The notes: generated from the sequence alone by a model not told the origin. A stretch of 5,994 nt of DNA from JBBIVP01 sp037439705 [NCBI: bacterium] (GCA_037439705.1 JBBIVP010000132.1:1-5994), one strand, 5' to 3'. Shown: positions 1 through 5,994, counted from the stretch's first letter. Translations and numbers: made by a program.

Positions 1-11
1 AAAAAATATCT

Positions 12-2882
12 TCAGAATTCCATCCCCATAGTGATATAAAAACCAAGCCATTTTGCCTCTTCATAGATCTTTTCTCCAAGCACATTGCATAAAGGTGTTT
101 TATAACTTCTTAATCCGTATGCCACATCAAAGGATAGGTCAAGGGAATAGTTGTAAAATATGTCAGAATTGAGTTTGAATCCCCACCCTATATCAGGAAG
201 GAGGTTATCTGATTTCATACCCTCTTTGCTTTTATAAATAAACCCGATGTCTGAAAAGACTCTTAAAGAAAGGGATGAGAAATAAAATGGAAAGATGCTT
301 TTCTTGATTTTCATTGATGGCGGACTCAATGCAAGATGAAGGGCAAACGCGGATTCTCCGTTTATGCTCAAGGGTCTATAGCCCGGAAGGTTTATGGTCT
401 CAACCGGTTCATAGATAAGAATAGGATAAAGGCGACCTCCGACCGCAAATTCGTCGTAACGGTTTACATCCCTTAAAGTTATTCCTCCATCAAATGAAGC
501 ATCAATTCCGATGAATTCACCTATTCCAGAACTCTTCTCCACCTTGAGATAAAACCTGTCAAACCAGTATTCATCAAAGGTTCTTTCGCAGGAAGAAGGA
601 AGATTGAAAAGGTAATTGTTTATTCCGTTTGTGAACCTTCTCATATATTGAAGTCTGAAAGAGAAATCCTCAAGAAGGATTGCAATGCCAGTTCCAAACC
701 CGTAAGATTCAAAAACCCTTCCACTTTTTAATTCCATTGTCGTCTCATCAAGATAATCGTTTGAGAAATTCCTGTATTCAGCAAAGATGTAGGGAACAAA
801 TGGAATTACAGGAAATAATGAATAAACCTCAAAATCTGTGTAGGTTGACCTACCCTTTGTTATAAAATTTGCAAGCCTTGAGGAACGGGAACTTATCGTC
901 CCCCTTATAAGAAAGGTCGGATAGAAAATTCTGTTTGCATATCCAAAAGAAAGAATTATATCTCCATCCATGTTAAACAATGTCCCTGCCCCTATCATGT
1001 GTCTTAAGAGTTTATCAGAATAATCAAATCCCAGTCCGAAGCCTATATTTTCAAGGTAATAAAGAATGGCTGGATAAAGATGAACCGGATTGGAAACGAA
1101 CCTGTATTTTTTGCTTTTTTCCATAAATTCATCAACAACCCTCTCCATTTCATATTTTTCTTCAATGTTCAGAAAACTTCCTACTTCTTTCATTTCTTCA
1201 GTTTTTAACTCGTATATGTTATAACCATCCTTTGTATAACTCGTGTAGAATACTCTCGTGCAATCTGATGAAGGATATGGATAAAAACCTCCCCCCTTCA
1301 GGTTTGTAATTCTGTAAATTTTTCCTTCCATTAAATCTCCAAGATATATATTGAAAATTCCGTTATAATCGGCGCTGAAAACTACTTTTCCATTCCCGCA
1401 AGTCCTCACATCCCTTTCCTCCTCAGGTGTATCCGTTATCTTTCTTAATTTTTTTGAATTTATATCAAGTATCCACAAATCCTGTCTTCCCTTAGAATAG
1501 AGGTTTAAAACCATCTCGTTTTCGTTCAAAAAATCCATTCCTGCAATCTGTTCTCCATCTGTGAAATCCGTGATTTTCTTTTCCTTTCCATCTTTCAAAA
1601 AATATATGTTGTGTGTTCCGTCAATGTTTTTTATGTATGCAATGAATGAGGAATCGGGAGAATAAACTGGGAAAAATGCCCTTTCAATCCCTGTCTTTTT
1701 CTTTCCTTTTTTCAGATTGTAAATTTTTAACTCTGAAACAACTGAATCAAGAGGAGTAACTTTATATTTAGTGTAGGCAATTTCTTTACCATCAGGAGAA
1801 AAGGATGGTGGCGATGAAATGAAGGAATCAATTTTTTTCTTTTTCTTCCCTTTCTCAAGAACCAGTTTGTTGGCAAAAAAAGAATTCCTGCCTTCCACAT
1901 AAAAAGCCATATCAGCGTTTATTCCTGAATAGATTGTAAAAAATGAATCATCCCTTATTTTTTCTCCTTTAATTTCATCGCCTATTTCTCTGAGTTTATC
2001 GGAGTAGATTGTCTTTATCTCGGACTTCCATTCCGAATATGCCTTTTTCAATGGCTCACCCGTAAGCTTTTCGTAATCCCTTTCAAAACTGAATATGAAT
2101 GAGGACTTCCTTTTTATGAGTTCTTTCAAAATTCCCTTATGCCTTTGAGTGATAAATCTCAGAAATGAATACCCCTGATTGTAGACCATTTCAGGAGAAA
2201 TTCCCTTTTTCTCCTTAAAAGAAACCATTTCATCATATGTGAGGAGTTTGTCTTCATAAACTGCTGTTCTCAAAAGCATATCCCTCGTTGTGTCCCATGA
2301 ATCAAAGCCGAGTTTCTCGGAAATAAGCTGGGCAAGCCCTTCTGTAAACCATGAGGGTTCCACCTTATCAGGAAATGGTATAAAGACAAAGGCTTCAAAT
2401 CCCCTGTAAGTATTGTTTTTTTCAGATTCATATTCATATATTCCAACACCTCCTATTGTGAAGAAGGGAATTGTTTTTCCGAATATGGACTTCATCCTCC
2501 TTGCAAATATGTGGGTGAGTTCGTGAGCGGTTACATTTCCTGTCCAGAGATGCCTTCCCCTCAAAGGAATGTAAAGGTTTGTGGAATACATGAAAACAAG
2601 GTCGTATTCCTCAATTGCAAATCCGTTTGGAATATCTGATTCGTCTGCAACTATGATGCTCACTTTTTTATCACCCGTAAATTCTGTCTCTTCAATAACT
2701 CCGTTGAAAATTTTTTCCTCAAGAAGCCCTGCTATCTCTTCAGCAGTACTTGCTGCATTTTCCTGGTATATAACTTTGAATTCCCTTGATTCGTAAACAA
2801 GCCACTTTATGGATGGATTGTTAAGGGCGTAAGAGGTAAAGGGAATGAAAGAGAAAAAAATGCTGAAAACTATTTTCTTCAT
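12..2882 (-). CDS. Secreted zinc-metalloprotease-like, PD40 propeller and outer-membrane barrel fusion
   Basis: The 956-residue product has a signal peptide (probable cut after SYA, residue 19) and three regions. Residues about 25-300 resemble the peptidase MA-like gluzincins. They open with WLVYESREFKVIYQ (27-40), then carry the zinc motif HELTH (120-124: H120, E121 catalytic, H124). A probable third ligand, E181, lies in WFTEGLAQ, and NQGYSFLRFI (235-244) follows. Residues about 350-565 carry PD40/TolB-type propeller repeats, such as PSFSPDGKEIAY (359-370), PVYSPDSSFIAYI (405-417) and blades near 466-480 and 500-525. Residues about 595-956 are strand-rich with Omp85/BamA-like features: PGYRPLSINGESAFALHL (833-850), VFSDIGFIY (875-883) and terminal MGMEF. 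All zinc ligands appear intact, so activity is plausible. The barrel would anchor the protein in the outer membrane. Large proteins with this domain order occur as uncharacterised proteins in several phyla. ATG at 2882 overlaps the preceding stop; AGGA (2897-2894) is a weak ribosome site. The substrate is unknown. Confidence 0.8.
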   Translation of the reverse strand: MKKIVFSIFFSFIPFTSYALNNPSIKWLVYESREFKVIYQENAASTAEEIAGLLEEKIFNGVIEETEFTGDKKVSIIVADESDIPNGFAIEEYDLVFMYSTNLYIPLRGRHLWTGNVTAHELTHIFARRMKSIFGKTIPFFTIGGVGIYEYESEKNNTYRGFEAFVFIPFPDKVEPSWFTEGLAQLISEKLGFDSWDTTRDMLLRTAVYEDKLLTYDEMVSFKEKKGISPEMVYNQGYSFLRFITQRHKGILKELIKRKSSFIFSFERDYEKLTGEPLKKAYSEWKSEIKTIYSDKLREIGDEIKGEKIRDDSFFTIYSGINADMAFYVEGRNSFFANKLVLEKGKKKKKIDSFISSPPSFSPDGKEIAYTKYKVTPLDSVVSELKIYNLKKGKKKTGIERAFFPVYSPDSSFIAYIKNIDGTHNIYFLKDGKEKKITDFTDGEQIAGMDFLNENEMVLNLYSKGRQDLWILDINSKKLRKITDTPEEERDVRTCGNGKVVFSADYNGIFNIYLGDLMEGKIYRITNLKGGGFYPYPSSDCTRVFYTSYTKDGYNIYELKTEEMKEVGSFLNIEEKYEMERVVDEFMEKSKKYRFVSNPVHLYPAILYYLENIGFGLGFDYSDKLLRHMIGAGTLFNMDGDIILSFGYANRIFYPTFLIRGTISSRSSRLANFITKGRSTYTDFEVYSLFPVIPFVPYIFAEYRNFSNDYLDETTMELKSGRVFESYGFGTGIAILLEDFSFRLQYMRRFTNGINNYLFNLPSSCERTFDEYWFDRFYLKVEKSSGIGEFIGIDASFDGGITLRDVNRYDEFAVGGRLYPILIYEPVETINLPGYRPLSINGESAFALHLALSPPSMKIKKSIFPFYFSSLSLRVFSDIGFIYKSKEGMKSDNLLPDIGWGFKLNSDIFYNYSLDLSFDVAYGLRSYKTPLCNVLGEKIYEEAKWLGFYITMGMEF

Positions 2883-3847
2883 CAGAAATTATATCCTACG
2901 GAAGCGGAAATACCTGTGGATGGAAAGAGTGGGAAATTTCTCAGAAATGGAAACAGGGGCTCTGAGGGATAATTCTTTCCAAGAACTGGAAGAGAAAATC
3001 CTATTCTGCTTCTGAATCCCTCTTTGGTTTTGAGTGATAAAAATGGCTTAAGATAGGCAATGGTAGAAGCGTCATAATATCCCCATACCTCTCTTAATTC
3101 TTCATCTTCAAGAACCAGAAATTTTATACCATCACCCTGCGTGGTGGTGAAATTGAAATCAATGCCTCCCCAGAAGGGACCTTTGATTTTAAAAGCAATT
3201 TTCACATTCAAATTTATCTCATCTCCCGGGTCAATACCTTTTCCAATAGTTCCTGGAAGTGGATAATAAACAATATACGAAGGTTCACCATAGGTTCTCA
3301 GAATATACCCGAGTGCCAGTTCTCCATTAAAAGAATCAGAAAATAAACTTCCGGTAATATAAAATCCAGTATCAGCCTGTCCTGTTCCAAGGGGAATCCT
3401 GCCATTTCCTAAACTTGATGAACCGGTTGGAAGTTTAAAATCAAAAAGAAAACCTCCTGAAAAATTTTCTGTTATGTGGTATGAACCTCCTATTTTAACC
3501 TTCATATCTCCAATTCCTGAATCATTTATATCGGAAATAAAAGGATATATCTCAAGCTGATTTCCTGTGAAACCGACATCTACATCTGCAAAATCCATTT
3601 CCCTTCCTGCTACCGGAAGAAGGAATTCCATCCAGATTCCGTAGGCTATTTTAAAACCAAATTCAATCTCCAACCTTTTTTCTATGTATTCATAATACTC
3701 CATTTCTATAAGTTTCCTCCTCCCATCAAAAATTTTGTCGGATGTAACAAGGTAAAAATTCATTTCCAGCCAGTATCTCCTTTTTCCCGATTGATAAGAA
3801 TAAAGGTTCACAGGAATTACAAATAAAAGGATAAAAAATAACCTCAT
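2882..3847 (-). CDS. Predicted outer-membrane beta-barrel protein, transporter-like (MetA-pathway-like)
   Basis: This 321-residue protein starts with a signal peptide (MRLFFILLFVIPVNLYS, probable cut near residue 17-18). The rest is made of alternating amphipathic strands rich in Gly, Phe and Tyr, ending in SASVGYNF with a terminal Phe, as expected for a barrel folded by the Bam machinery. Within it, SGIGDMKVKIGGSYHI (110-125), FDFKLPTG (135-142) and PLGTGQADTG (152-161) resemble the strand pattern of the putative transporter or MetA-pathway phenol-degradation family (Pfam Phenol_MetA_deg type). That name is historical and does not establish a substrate. The start is ATG at 3847, sharing ATGA with the upstream lipoprotein stop; GAGGGA (3862-3857) lies nine bases upstream. 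The stop overlaps the next gene's ATG by one base (TGATG). Barrel nature is well supported; substrate and transport role are unknown. It may instead be a structural partner of the neighbouring lipoprotein and protease-like protein. Confidence 0.75.
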   Translation of the reverse strand: MRLFFILLFVIPVNLYSYQSGKRRYWLEMNFYLVTSDKIFDGRRKLIEMEYYEYIEKRLEIEFGFKIAYGIWMEFLLPVAGREMDFADVDVGFTGNQLEIYPFISDINDSGIGDMKVKIGGSYHITENFSGGFLFDFKLPTGSSSLGNGRIPLGTGQADTGFYITGSLFSDSFNGELALGYILRTYGEPSYIVYYPLPGTIGKGIDPGDEINLNVKIAFKIKGPFWGGIDFNFTTTQGDGIKFLVLEDEELREVWGYYDASTIAYLKPFLSLKTKEGFRSRIGFSLPVLGKNYPSEPLFPFLRNFPLFPSTGISASVGYNF

Positions 3848-4497
3848 CTAAAAATATCCCTCACCCTTTCAAAGAGTGAAGGGTTTTTTCTGTATTTTAC
3901 CCAAAGAACTATGTCCTGTTCTGCTCCTGTATAAAAAATTGAAGAAGGGATTTCCCACCTTGCTTCCCTTTTTTCCCATTGATCAGCATTTGAATCTATA
4001 ATCTCTGTCGGTGTGCTTATCGTGATTTTGTTTCTGTATGCCTCAAGGTTTTTTATCATCATATCTGTTATCTGCTGTTGCAACTCCCTTTCCTCTTTTT
4101 TCTTTCTCGGCTGAACCCTTATCTTTATCATTGCCTCCACATAATCCTCTCCTTCTTTAAGGCTGTAAACAGTTCCAGGTTGAGTGAGAGAGTCAAATCT
4201 ATCAAAATCAAGAATTGTGGTTATATAAACATCTCTTCCCTTTGTTTCGGTAAAGACCTTTTTTAGTTTTATATGAGGATTGTTCTTGGCGGACCTTTCA
4301 ATGTCCCTTGGAGTTAAAGGATAAAGGGAGGTCATCTCTCCTTTTTCAATACTTGTGTAAAGCATCTTTGAAACCCTGTAATAAACCTTCATACTTCCTG
4401 AGCCATCAAGTTTTATCTTTATCTCTTCCCTCACCTCTATACACGCTATCAGGAATACTGTGAGAAAAATTACTGCAATAAGTCTTATTTTCTTCAT
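3844..4497 (-). CDS. Predicted lipoprotein of unknown function
   Basis: I cannot name this protein. From ATG at 4497 it has 217 residues. The N-terminus is a lipoprotein signal peptide: KK and R, a hydrophobic stretch, and lipobox L16-I17-A18-C19. Residue 20 is Ile rather than Asp, compatible with outer-membrane sorting. Directly after the Cys comes VREEIKIKLDGSGSMKVYY (22-40), a short beta-rich opening with a DGSG turn. That pattern recalls the lipoproteins grouped with LppM, but the resemblance is weak. A basic helical region (RKKKEERELQQQITDMM, 131-147) follows, then a beta-type end with W174, W181 and W199. There is no second membrane segment. In-frame alternatives are ATG at 4518 (seven extra residues) and TTG at 4533; none has a good ribosome binding site, so MKK is chosen by signal-peptide form. 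Its TGA overlaps the next gene's ATG (ATGA), which implies translational coupling. Confidence 0.78.
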   Translation of the reverse strand: MKKIRLIAVIFLTVFLIACIEVREEIKIKLDGSGSMKVYYRVSKMLYTSIEKGEMTSLYPLTPRDIERSAKNNPHIKLKKVFTETKGRDVYITTILDFDRFDSLTQPGTVYSLKEGEDYVEAMIKIRVQPRKKKEERELQQQITDMMIKNLEAYRNKITISTPTEIIDSNADQWEKREARWEIPSSIFYTGAEQDIVLWVKYRKNPSLFERVRDIFR

Positions 4498-4542
4498 AAA
4501 ATAACTTTTATCAGCCATAAATGAAAAGTTCAAGTTCTTTCT

Positions 4543-4890
4543 TCAAGAAGTGGCGAACCTCACTATTTCTTTAAACCCCTCCGCATCCATTATTGCGATT
4601 TCTGAAAGGACCTTTCTGTTCAATTCCACATTTTTTTTCTTGAGAAGTCCCATAAACTTACTATAAGAAAAACCTTCCTCTCTTACCGCTGAATTTATCC
4701 TTATATTCCATAGCCTTCTGAAATCCCTCTTTTTTCTCCTTCGGTGAATGGTTGAAAAATGCAGGGCTCTTATTAAAGTTTCCTTTGCCCTCCTGTAAAC
4801 ATTTTTTCTCTGTCCCCAGTAGCCTTTTGTTTGTTTAAATAACTTCTTCTTCCTTTTTCTTGACTTTGGAGCACCTTTAACTCTTGGCAT
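4543..4890 (-). CDS. rplT: 50S ribosomal protein L20
   Basis: L20 binds 23S rRNA early in 50S assembly and in several bacteria represses its own operon by binding mRNA. The 115-residue product has the basic N-terminal extension (MPRVKGAPKSRKRKKK, then TKGYWGQRKNVYRRAKE) that threads into rRNA. A C-terminal globular domain follows, with the family signature KRDFRRLWNIRINSAVR at 54-70 and FSYSKFMGLLKKKNVELNRKVL (74-95). Length is close to the usual 115-120 residues. ATG at 4890-4888 is preceded by AGGAGG (4904-4899) at eight bases. The gene follows rpmI after 22 bases, and TGA at 4545-4543 ends it. Only 45 bases separate it from the following lipoprotein start, with no terminator-like hairpin that I can see, so transcription probably runs on. 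One departure from many homologues is GAPKSRKRKKK in place of the more usual RGVTARRRHKK-like start. Confidence 0.97.
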   Translation of the reverse strand: MPRVKGAPKSRKRKKKLFKQTKGYWGQRKNVYRRAKETLIRALHFSTIHRRRKKRDFRRLWNIRINSAVREEGFSYSKFMGLLKKKNVELNRKVLSEIAIMDAEGFKEIVRFATS

Positions 4891-4912
4891 TTCTAAAGCC
4901 TCCTGTTATTTA

Positions 4913-5107
4913 TTATGGCAAATAGGTATTTTTTAGCCTTTTACCGAGTTCTGCCTCCATTATAGCAGGCTTCCTCAGCTGTCTTTTCTTCTTCCTTGAT
5001 TCGCCCGTTAGAAGATGTCTCAAACCACTTTTCTTATACTTAATTTTTCCCTTCGCTGTTATTCTGAACCTCTTCTTTGCTCCACTGTGTGTCTTTAACT
5101 TTTGCAC
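4913..5107 (-). CDS. rpmI: 50S ribosomal protein L35
   Basis: L35 is a small basic protein of the large ribosomal subunit. The 64-residue product starts [14 protein letters not shown] and fits the L35 family pattern (L4-K5-T6, G9-A10, K12-R13-F14). A basic middle (KGKIKYKK, 19-26) and the [16 protein letters not shown] segment (31-46) follow, as in the family. Length is normal. The start is GTG at 5107-5105, with AGGAGG at 5118-5113 five bases upstream. The start lies inside infC in the +1 frame, so the last 68 bases of infC and the first 22 codons of rpmI share DNA. The start choice is firm because the conserved LKTH motif begins only three residues in. The gene lies between infC and rplT in the order found in most bacteria. 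It shows no sign of damage. Confidence 0.97.
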   Translation of the reverse strand: MQKLKTHSGAKKRFRITAKGKIKYKKSGLRHLLTGESRKKKRQLRKPAIMEAELGKRLKNTYLP

Positions 5108-5627
5108 TTTTTCCTCCTTTCTTATGAGGTAATATCGTCAAAAGAATCGCCCTCTCATCTTTAACCGGCGGTTTTTCCTGAATTCCTATATCTTCAACAT
5201 CTTTCAAAATTCTTTCAAGCAATTTCATTCCTTTATCTATGTACACAAGTTCCCTTCCCCTGAAAGTAAGAAGAACTTTTACCTTGTTCCCTTCTTCAAG
5301 AAATCTCCTCAGGTGTTTGAGTTTAACCTGATAATCATGTTCTTCTATCTTTGGTCTGAGCTTTATTTCTTTGACAACCACCTGCGCCTGTTTTTTCTTA
5401 GCAGACTGCATTTTCTTTTTCATTTCGTATTTGAACTTTCCGTAATCCATAACCTTACAAACAGGAGGATTTGCATCAGGAGCAACCTCTACAAGGTCAA
5501 GCCCTACTTCTTCCGCATATTTCAGCGCTTCTTTCAATGGAACCTCTCCTCTATTTTTTCCATCTTCTCCTATCAAACGGACGACTTTTGCTCTTATCTG
5601 GTAATTTATACGATGTTTAAACTCTAC
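5040..5627 (-). CDS. infC: Translation initiation factor IF-3, probable GTA start
   Basis: IF3 binds the 30S subunit, keeps it apart from 50S and checks the start codon and initiator tRNA. With the start proposed here it has 195 residues. The N-domain begins with [18 protein letters not shown] (residues 6-23) and contains the family signature around [15 protein letters not shown] (54-68). A lysine-rich linker follows (about 69-80), then the C-domain with [16 protein letters not shown] (85-100), FRGREL (122-127) and a final beta strand ending in LPHK. A hydrophilic tail of about 25 residues extends past the usual end. The first conventional start is TTG at 5576, which would remove 17 residues including the conserved first helix. 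No ATG, GTG or TTG lies upstream in frame before the stop at 5678-5676. A full Shine-Dalgarno AAGGAGGT sits seven bases before GTA at 5627-5625, so I chose GTA. Identity as IF3 is near certain; the exact start is inferred. Confidence 0.93.
   Translation of the reverse strand, partial: VEFKHRINYQIRAKVVRLIGEDGKNRGEVPLKEALKYAEEVGLDLVEVAPDANPPVCKVMDYGKFKYEMKKKMQSAKKKQAQVVVKEIKLRPKIEEHDYQVKLKHLRRFLEEGNKVKVLLTFRGRELVYIDKGMKLLERILKDVEDIGIQEKPPVKDERAILLTILPHKKGGKSAKVKDTQWSKEEVQNNSEGKN
5113..5118 (-). promoter_or_regulatory. Ribosome binding site of rpmI, inside infC
   Basis: AGGAGG on the minus strand, five bases before the GTG start of rpmI. The same bases encode the KKGGK residues near the end of IF3 (about 169-173), so the IF3 tail sequence is constrained by the need to carry this site. 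It supports independent ribosome entry at rpmI despite the overlap. Confidence 0.85.
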
Positions 5628-5665
5628 TGCTCTACCTCCTTTTTTTTCAAAATATATTCTTTCAT
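5624..5665 (-). other. Possible 13-codon minicistron bridging uvrA and infC
   Basis: An ATG at 5665-5663 overlaps the uvrA stop as ATGA and opens a frame of 13 codons ([13 protein letters not shown]). It ends at TAG, 5626-5624, sharing two bases with the proposed GTA start of infC (GTAG). The frame contains a run of eight A (5647-5640), which includes the heptamer A AAA AAG in phase. Slipping back one base there would enter the infC frame and give an ATG-started IF3. Terminating ribosomes could alternatively restart at infC. The reading frame is seen directly; any role as a leader peptide, coupling device or frameshift site is inference, and chance is quite possible because the stretch is short. 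Confidence 0.3.
5634..5641 (-). promoter_or_regulatory. Perfect Shine-Dalgarno sequence of infC
   Basis: On the minus strand this reads AAGGAGGT, a full match to the 16S rRNA 3' end. Its GGAGG core ends seven bases before the in-frame GTA at 5627. Neighbouring in-frame triplets are AGA, GCA, GAG and TTT, so GTA is the only one resembling a start codon (a third-base change from GTG). This site decides the start of infC and argues against the conventional TTG about 58 bases further downstream. Confidence 0.8.
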
Positions 5666-5994
5666 AAAACTCTTTTCAATAAATCCTTAGTAATTTTCCC
5701 CTGAAGAACCTTCAAAAGATGCTGTCCTGTATAGGAGTTTGGATTCTGAGCCACCTCTTCGGGAGTTCCTGTTGCCACAACATCTCCTCCTCTTTCTCCG
5801 CCTTCTGGACCGAGGTCTATTATGTAATCAGCGCACTTTATGACCTCAAGATTGTGCTCAATAACTATTACTGTATTACCCTGGTCCACGAGGAGTGAAA
5901 GCACATTAAGGAGTTTTTTCACATCATGAAAGTGAAGCCCAGTTGTGGGTTCATCAAGGATATAAAGTGTCTTTCCTGTTGCCCTCCTTGAAAG
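5662..5994 (-). CDS. uvrA: UvrABC excinuclease subunit A, C-terminal fragment (5' end outside window)
   Basis: UvrA is the ATP-dependent damage-recognition subunit of nucleotide excision repair; it dimerises, scans DNA in the cytoplasm and loads UvrB. Only the last 110 residues are in the window. The reading frame is open to the window edge at 5994, and the stop is TGA at 5664-5662. Visible is the end of the second ABC ATPase domain: Walker B as LYILDEP (fragment residues 10-16, with D14 and E15), the D-loop region TTGLH, and the H-loop in VIVIEHN (H47). The family-typical [11 protein letters not shown] and GTPEEVA stretches follow. The ABC signature would lie just upstream, outside the window. 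Similarity to known UvrA is high throughout and nothing looks broken. The gene ends only 34 bases before the probable infC start, so infC is likely read from the same transcript, a neighbour arrangement I consider unusual. A GTG inside the fragment at 5922 is not a real start. Confidence 0.96.
   Translation of the reverse strand, partial: LSRRATGKTLYILDEPTTGLHFHDVKKLLNVLSLLVDQGNTVIVIEHNLEVIKCADYIIDLGPEGGERGGDVVATGTPEEVAQNPNSYTGQHLLKVLQGKITKDLLKRVL

Noticed and set aside
1-30. Rho-independent terminator after the large fusion gene (T run on the minus strand at 6-1)
   Set aside because: There is a T tract at the window edge, but no convincing GC-rich hairpin precedes it; the GAATTC palindrome is too short, and the window ends here.
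680-865. Plus-strand open frame of 61 codons inside the large fusion gene
   Set aside because: It lies wholly inside the barrel-coding part of a long conserved-looking gene on the other strand, and its composition resembles no known protein.
1831-1855. Lysine-codon run KKKKK in the large fusion protein as a slippage site
   Set aside because: The frame continues correctly on both sides with propeller motifs, and an alternative frame would soon end. Lysine-rich linkers are common in this genome's proteins.
2581-2796. Plus-strand open frame of 71 codons opposite the metalloprotease domain
   Set aside because: It is antisense to the region upstream of the HELTH motif, with no ribosome binding site and a Ser-rich product typical of a shadow frame.
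4078-4266. Plus-strand open frame of 62 codons opposite the lipoprotein gene
   Set aside because: It lies wholly within the minus-strand lipoprotein gene and shows no sign of initiation or a known domain.
4519-4533. Direct repeat GAACTTGAACTT near the rplT-lipoprotein gap
   Set aside because: Two adjacent six-base copies in AT-rich DNA are expected by chance and show no symmetry suggesting an operator.
5574-5576. TTG as the start codon of infC
   Set aside because: It would remove [12 protein letters not shown], which is conserved in IF3, and has no Shine-Dalgarno sequence ahead of it, while a perfect one lies about 58 bases upstream.
5313-5690. Plus-strand open frame of 125 codons opposite infC
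   Set aside because: It is the complement of the well-supported infC gene and the uvrA end. Its product is Phe/Leu-rich with no family likeness, as expected from the antisense of lysine-rich coding DNA.
1-5994. CRISPR array, tRNA, insertion sequence or phage genes
   Set aside because: No repeat-spacer periodicity, tRNA-like fold, transposase motif or inverted terminal repeats were seen. Almost every base is inside a coding region.

Overview
The window holds seven protein genes, all on the minus strand and packed head to tail. The largest gap between neighbours is 45 bases, and nothing on the plus strand looks real. In transcription order (high to low coordinates) they are: the 3' end of uvrA, infC (IF3), rpmI (L35), rplT (L20), a small lipoprotein gene, a gene for an outer-membrane barrel protein, and a 956-residue secreted or outer-membrane protein. 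That last protein combines a zinc-metalloprotease-like domain, a TolB/PD40-type propeller and a C-terminal beta-barrel.

The organism is a bacterium with an outer membrane. Evidence is a lipobox protein and two signal-peptide proteins with beta-barrel features ending in phenylalanine. The DNA is AT-rich, with many AGA, ATA and AAA codons and lysine-rich proteins. uvrA next to infC-rpmI-rplT, the very tight packing and the moderately divergent ribosomal proteins fit a compact genome from a deep-branching or uncultured phylum. That placement is inference, and I cannot name a taxon.

Bases 4543-5994 are the housekeeping part. uvrA (excision repair) stops 34 bases before the probable infC start. 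infC has no ATG, GTG or TTG upstream of its conserved N-terminus. A perfect Shine-Dalgarno sequence points to GTA as start codon, or else to frameshifting from (or a one-base sequence error in) a 13-codon ATG minicistron that bridges uvrA and infC. rpmI starts inside infC with its own strong Shine-Dalgarno sequence and overlaps it by 68 bases. rplT follows after 22 bases. There is almost no non-coding room for the L20-binding leader or operator RNAs known from other bacteria.

Bases 12-4497 are an envelope module. The lipoprotein, barrel and protease-propeller-barrel genes are joined by ATGA and TGATG stop/start overlaps, so they are probably translated in a coupled way and may act together at the outer membrane. 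No function can be assigned to the trio from sequence alone. It is the best candidate here for an undescribed system.
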